A stretch of DNA of 64,000 nt from the NCBI GenBank assembly GCA_963804045.1, contig CAWDOR010000040.1, positions 124,001-188,000 on the forward strand, in the 5' to 3' direction. The DNA comes from Rhodoblastus sp963804045 (GTDB lineage Bacteria; Pseudomonadota; Alphaproteobacteria; Rhizobiales; Beijerinckiaceae). Below are positions 60,324 to 64,000 of the stretch, in pieces (position 1 is the stretch's first letter; each line of letters starts with the position of its first letter). The translations under genes were made by a program, and so were the position numbers. The notes beneath the pieces were generated by a model that worked only from the letters and a program-made list of their open reading frames with translations, did no database searches and had not been told where the DNA came from.

Positions 60324-62294
60324 TCAGGCGCTTCGGGCGGCGGCGCCCAGCGCCGTGTTCTGGGTCTCGGCGATGAAGGCCGCGACCTTGTCCTGGGGGA
60401 TCGGCTTGCTGAACAGGAAGCCCTGGACCACGTCGCAGCCATAGGCGCGCAACATGTCGAATTGCTCGGAGGTCTCCACGCCTTCGGTGACGCAATCGAG
60501 CTTCAGATTGCCGATCAGGCCGATCATGCTCTTGACGATGTCGCGTGCGACGCCATTGCCGTGCATTTCCTGGATGAAGCTGCGGTCGATCTTGATCTTG
60601 TCGAGCGGCAGCCGATGCACATAGGACAGGCTTGAATAGCCGGTGCCGAAATCGTCGAGCGAGATTTTCACGCCCAGGCGCTTGAGGCTGTGCAGCGATT
60701 CCTCGGCGATTTCGAAATCGGTGAGCAGCGCGGTTTCCGTGACCTCTATGTCGATGCGCGCGGGGTCGAAGCCGCTGGCTTCGATGATGGCGATGATCTG
60801 GACGATGGCGCGCTTGGACAGAAGATCGCGCATCGACAGGTTGAAGCCGAGGCTCACCGTCTCCGGCCAGGCCTTGGCCGCCGCCAGCGCCTTGCGCAAC
60901 ACCGTGCGGGTCAGGACATGGATGACGTCGCTGCGCTCGGCGATGGGGATGAACAGATCGGGGCCGACGGCGCCCAGTTCCGGCGAATTCCAGCGCGCCA
61001 GCGCCTCGAAGGCGACAATGGAGCGATGCACCGTGTCGAACAAGGGCTGGAACTCGATGCTGATTTCCTGTTCGAGATCGGCGCGGCGCAGGGCCTGCTC
61101 GATTTCGGCGTTGAGCCGCATTTTCTTTTCATGGCCCGGGGTGAACAGCACCGCCTCGCCACGATGGCCCTGCTTGCCGAAATAAAGCGCGAAATCGGCG
61201 CGTTCGTAGAGCTGATGGGCCTCTTGCGCGTCCAAGGGATAGCGGGCGAAACCGATCGAGGCGGACAAGGTCGCCTGGGCCTCGCCAACGCGCACCGGCT
61301 GTTTCAACGCGGCGCAGATCCGCGCCCCAAGGATCAGGATTTCGGTTTCGCTCATCGCGCCAGCGATATAGACGCCGAACTCGTCGCCGCCGAGCCGCGC
61401 GATTCTCACGCCCTCGGCCTCGAAGGGCCGCAACCGCTCGGCGCATTCGCGCAGCACATGATCGCCCAGGGCGTGACCGTGAAGATCGTTGATCGGCTTG
61501 AAACCGTCGAGATCGACAATGCCCAGAACGAGTTCGAGTTCGTCCTCGGCCTCGGCCTCGGCGCGGCCCATTTCCTCTTCCAGCCGCGCGAAAAACTCGC
61601 GGCGGTTCGACAGTCCCGTGAGTATGTCGGTATTGGCGATCTGGCGGTTTTCCTCGGCGAGGCCAAGCGCCTGATTCTGCGCCCCGATCAGCGCCTCGAA
61701 ATCGCGCGCGGCGCGGCTGACCATGAAAAACAGCGCGACGATGAGCACGAACACATTGGCGCCCGCCAGAATCGACGTGGCGTCGCCGGAGGCCATCAGC
61801 AACCAGGCGAAGGGCGGCAGGCTCATGCCGCCGACCAGCAGCGCGGTCTTGGGCAATTGCGCCAAGGCGAATATGGCGAATATGCCGGTCAGAGCCATGG
61901 CGGAGATCAAAGCGCTCCGCTGGCTCGCGTCGGCATGAAGATAGAGCGCCACGCCCCAGAGCGTATAGACCACACAGAGCAGCGCGGCGGCGTAATTGAC
62001 ATGGCGCAGGATGCGCGCCGCCCGCTCCGCCGCCAGCGGAACTGCGTCGCGGCGCGACCACTCCCAGGCGAAACCGGCGCAAATGACCAGCAGCACGCCG
62101 GGAGCGATCAGCGTCAGGCCCTGCGGCGCCGATGGAAAGAAGATCGCGGCCAGCGCCAGCGTATTGGCGGCCATCACCAGAGCGAGCAGCGGCGCCTGCC
62201 GCGCCAGCGCATTGACCTGGGCGCATTCCAACTCGGCTCTGGCGATGGGCGCGGTGGAAACGGCGCTTTGGGCAAAAATCTTGAAAGGACGCAT
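60324..62294 (-). CDS. Membrane-bound diguanylate cyclase/phosphodiesterase (GGDEF-EAL)
   Basis: 656-aa protein with six predicted N-terminal membrane helices (residues about 35-200, an uncharacterised MASE-like sensor), a GGDEF domain (NTDILTGLSNRREFF ... IARLGGDEFGVY) and an EAL domain (IEFQPLFDTVHRSIVAFEALARW, DDFGTGYSSLSYVHRLPLDKIKIDRSFI, CVTEGVET). Both catalytic motifs look intact. The I-site RxxD that feedback-inhibits cyclases is not present before GGDEF, where the text reads EAEGVRIAR. Both c-di-GMP synthesis and breakdown are possible. ATG at 62294. Confidence 0.94.
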   Translation of the reverse strand: MRPFKIFAQSAVSTAPIARAELECAQVNALARQAPLLALVMAANTLALAAIFFPSAPQGLTLIAPGVLLVICAGFAWEWSRRDAVPLAAERAARILRHVNYAAALLCVVYTLWGVALYLHADASQRSALISAMALTGIFAIFALAQLPKTALLVGGMSLPPFAWLLMASGDATSILAGANVFVLIVALFFMVSRAARDFEALIGAQNQALGLAEENRQIANTDILTGLSNRREFFARLEEEMGRAEAEAEDELELVLGIVDLDGFKPINDLHGHALGDHVLRECAERLRPFEAEGVRIARLGGDEFGVYIAGAMSETEILILGARICAALKQPVRVGEAQATLSASIGFARYPLDAQEAHQLYERADFALYFGKQGHRGEAVLFTPGHEKKMRLNAEIEQALRRADLEQEISIEFQPLFDTVHRSIVAFEALARWNSPELGAVGPDLFIPIAERSDVIHVLTRTVLRKALAAAKAWPETVSLGFNLSMRDLLSKRAIVQIIAIIEASGFDPARIDIEVTETALLTDFEIAEESLHSLKRLGVKISLDDFGTGYSSLSYVHRLPLDKIKIDRSFIQEMHGNGVARDIVKSMIGLIGNLKLDCVTEGVETSEQFDMLRAYGCDVVQGFLFSKPIPQDKVAAFIAETQNTALGAAARSA

Positions 62295-62405
62295 GGCGAG
62301 AGGACTCTGAAGCCGCAATGCACTTACGCGAGGGCAAGCGTTAAGAGAATTCTAGACCTAACTTCTTAAAGCGAGATTACGAAGGTCATTGGATTGACGA
62401 AAAGT

Positions 62406-62438
62406 AAAACCTCCCGCCGGGATCGGGCGGGAGGTTTT
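62406..62438. terminator. Bidirectional rho-independent terminator
   Basis: 13-bp arms AAAACCTCCCGCC (62406-62418) and GGCGGGAGGTTTT (62426-62438), perfectly complementary. A T run follows on the + strand (TTTTC) and on the minus strand (TTTTACTTTT). It ends pccB. Confidence 0.85.
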
Positions 62439-62472
62439 CAATCGGCTTGCGCGTCAATGGTCCGGAAAAAGC

Positions 62473-64000
<1,528 letters not shown>

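Overview
The window is one continuous high-GC stretch from an alphaproteobacterial chromosome, most likely Hyphomicrobiales (Rhizobiales), with a Beijerinckiaceae/Methylocystaceae-like flavour. The evidence is gene content and order: tatBC-serS, a B12-dependent ribonucleotide reductase, yajC-secDF followed by Mth938-domain and squalene/phytoene-synthase-like genes, lptFG-lptD-surA-pdxA-rsmA, an EipB/DUF1849 protein and a propionyl-CoA carboxylase beta chain. The genus is inference; there is no 16S rRNA here.

Layout. 1-7504: tatB end, tatC, serS, an LrgA/LrgB pair, and nrdJ behind a candidate NrdR-controlled promoter. 7505-13490 is an accessory island: an ISAs1-family element (26-bp ends, 10-bp target duplication), an orphan membrane protein, an IS1595-family element (25-bp ends, 8-bp target duplication), a strikingly AT-rich gene for a 521-aa protein with a PD-(D/E)XK/DUF4365-like N-terminus, then tandem and palindromic repeats. 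13490-20535: small lipoprotein, ccdA plus thioredoxin, a ParB-like nuclease protein, a His/Gly-rich secreted protein, a GNAT enzyme carrying an internal 30-bp tandem repeat, trmFO and small genes. 19708-29296: complex-I-assembly-like genes with secF-secD-yajC, guaA, a candidate small RNA, then tmk-holB-tgt. 29405-38854: photolyase, the LPS-export/outer-membrane cluster lptF-lptG-lptD-surA-like-pdxA-rsmA, and tRNA-Leu(GAG). 38906-64000: mostly housekeeping and envelope genes (deacetylase, GH25 lysozyme, YdcF, rhodanese, GST, ChrA, CoA-transferase, PhoH, aminotransferases, DsbA, ABC-F, MFS, rpmG, GDPD, RidA, EipB, DUF6311, GGDEF-EAL) and the partial pccB.

A property of the whole window is that five genes (nrdJ, the ISAs1 transposase, yajC, the photolyase phr and a PLP-enzyme gene) each carry exactly one single-base indel. 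Undoing that one base gives an uninterrupted frame of a length divisible by three in every case. Three are one base short inside a homopolymer run (A7, G5, C5) and two are a doubled base. Because nrdJ and yajC are hard to lose, I read these mainly as residual sequence errors rather than five pseudogenes. The best candidates for new biology are the island protein at 11271-12836, the candidate RNA near 25976-26174, and the NDUFAF3/NDUFAF6-like pair beside secF.
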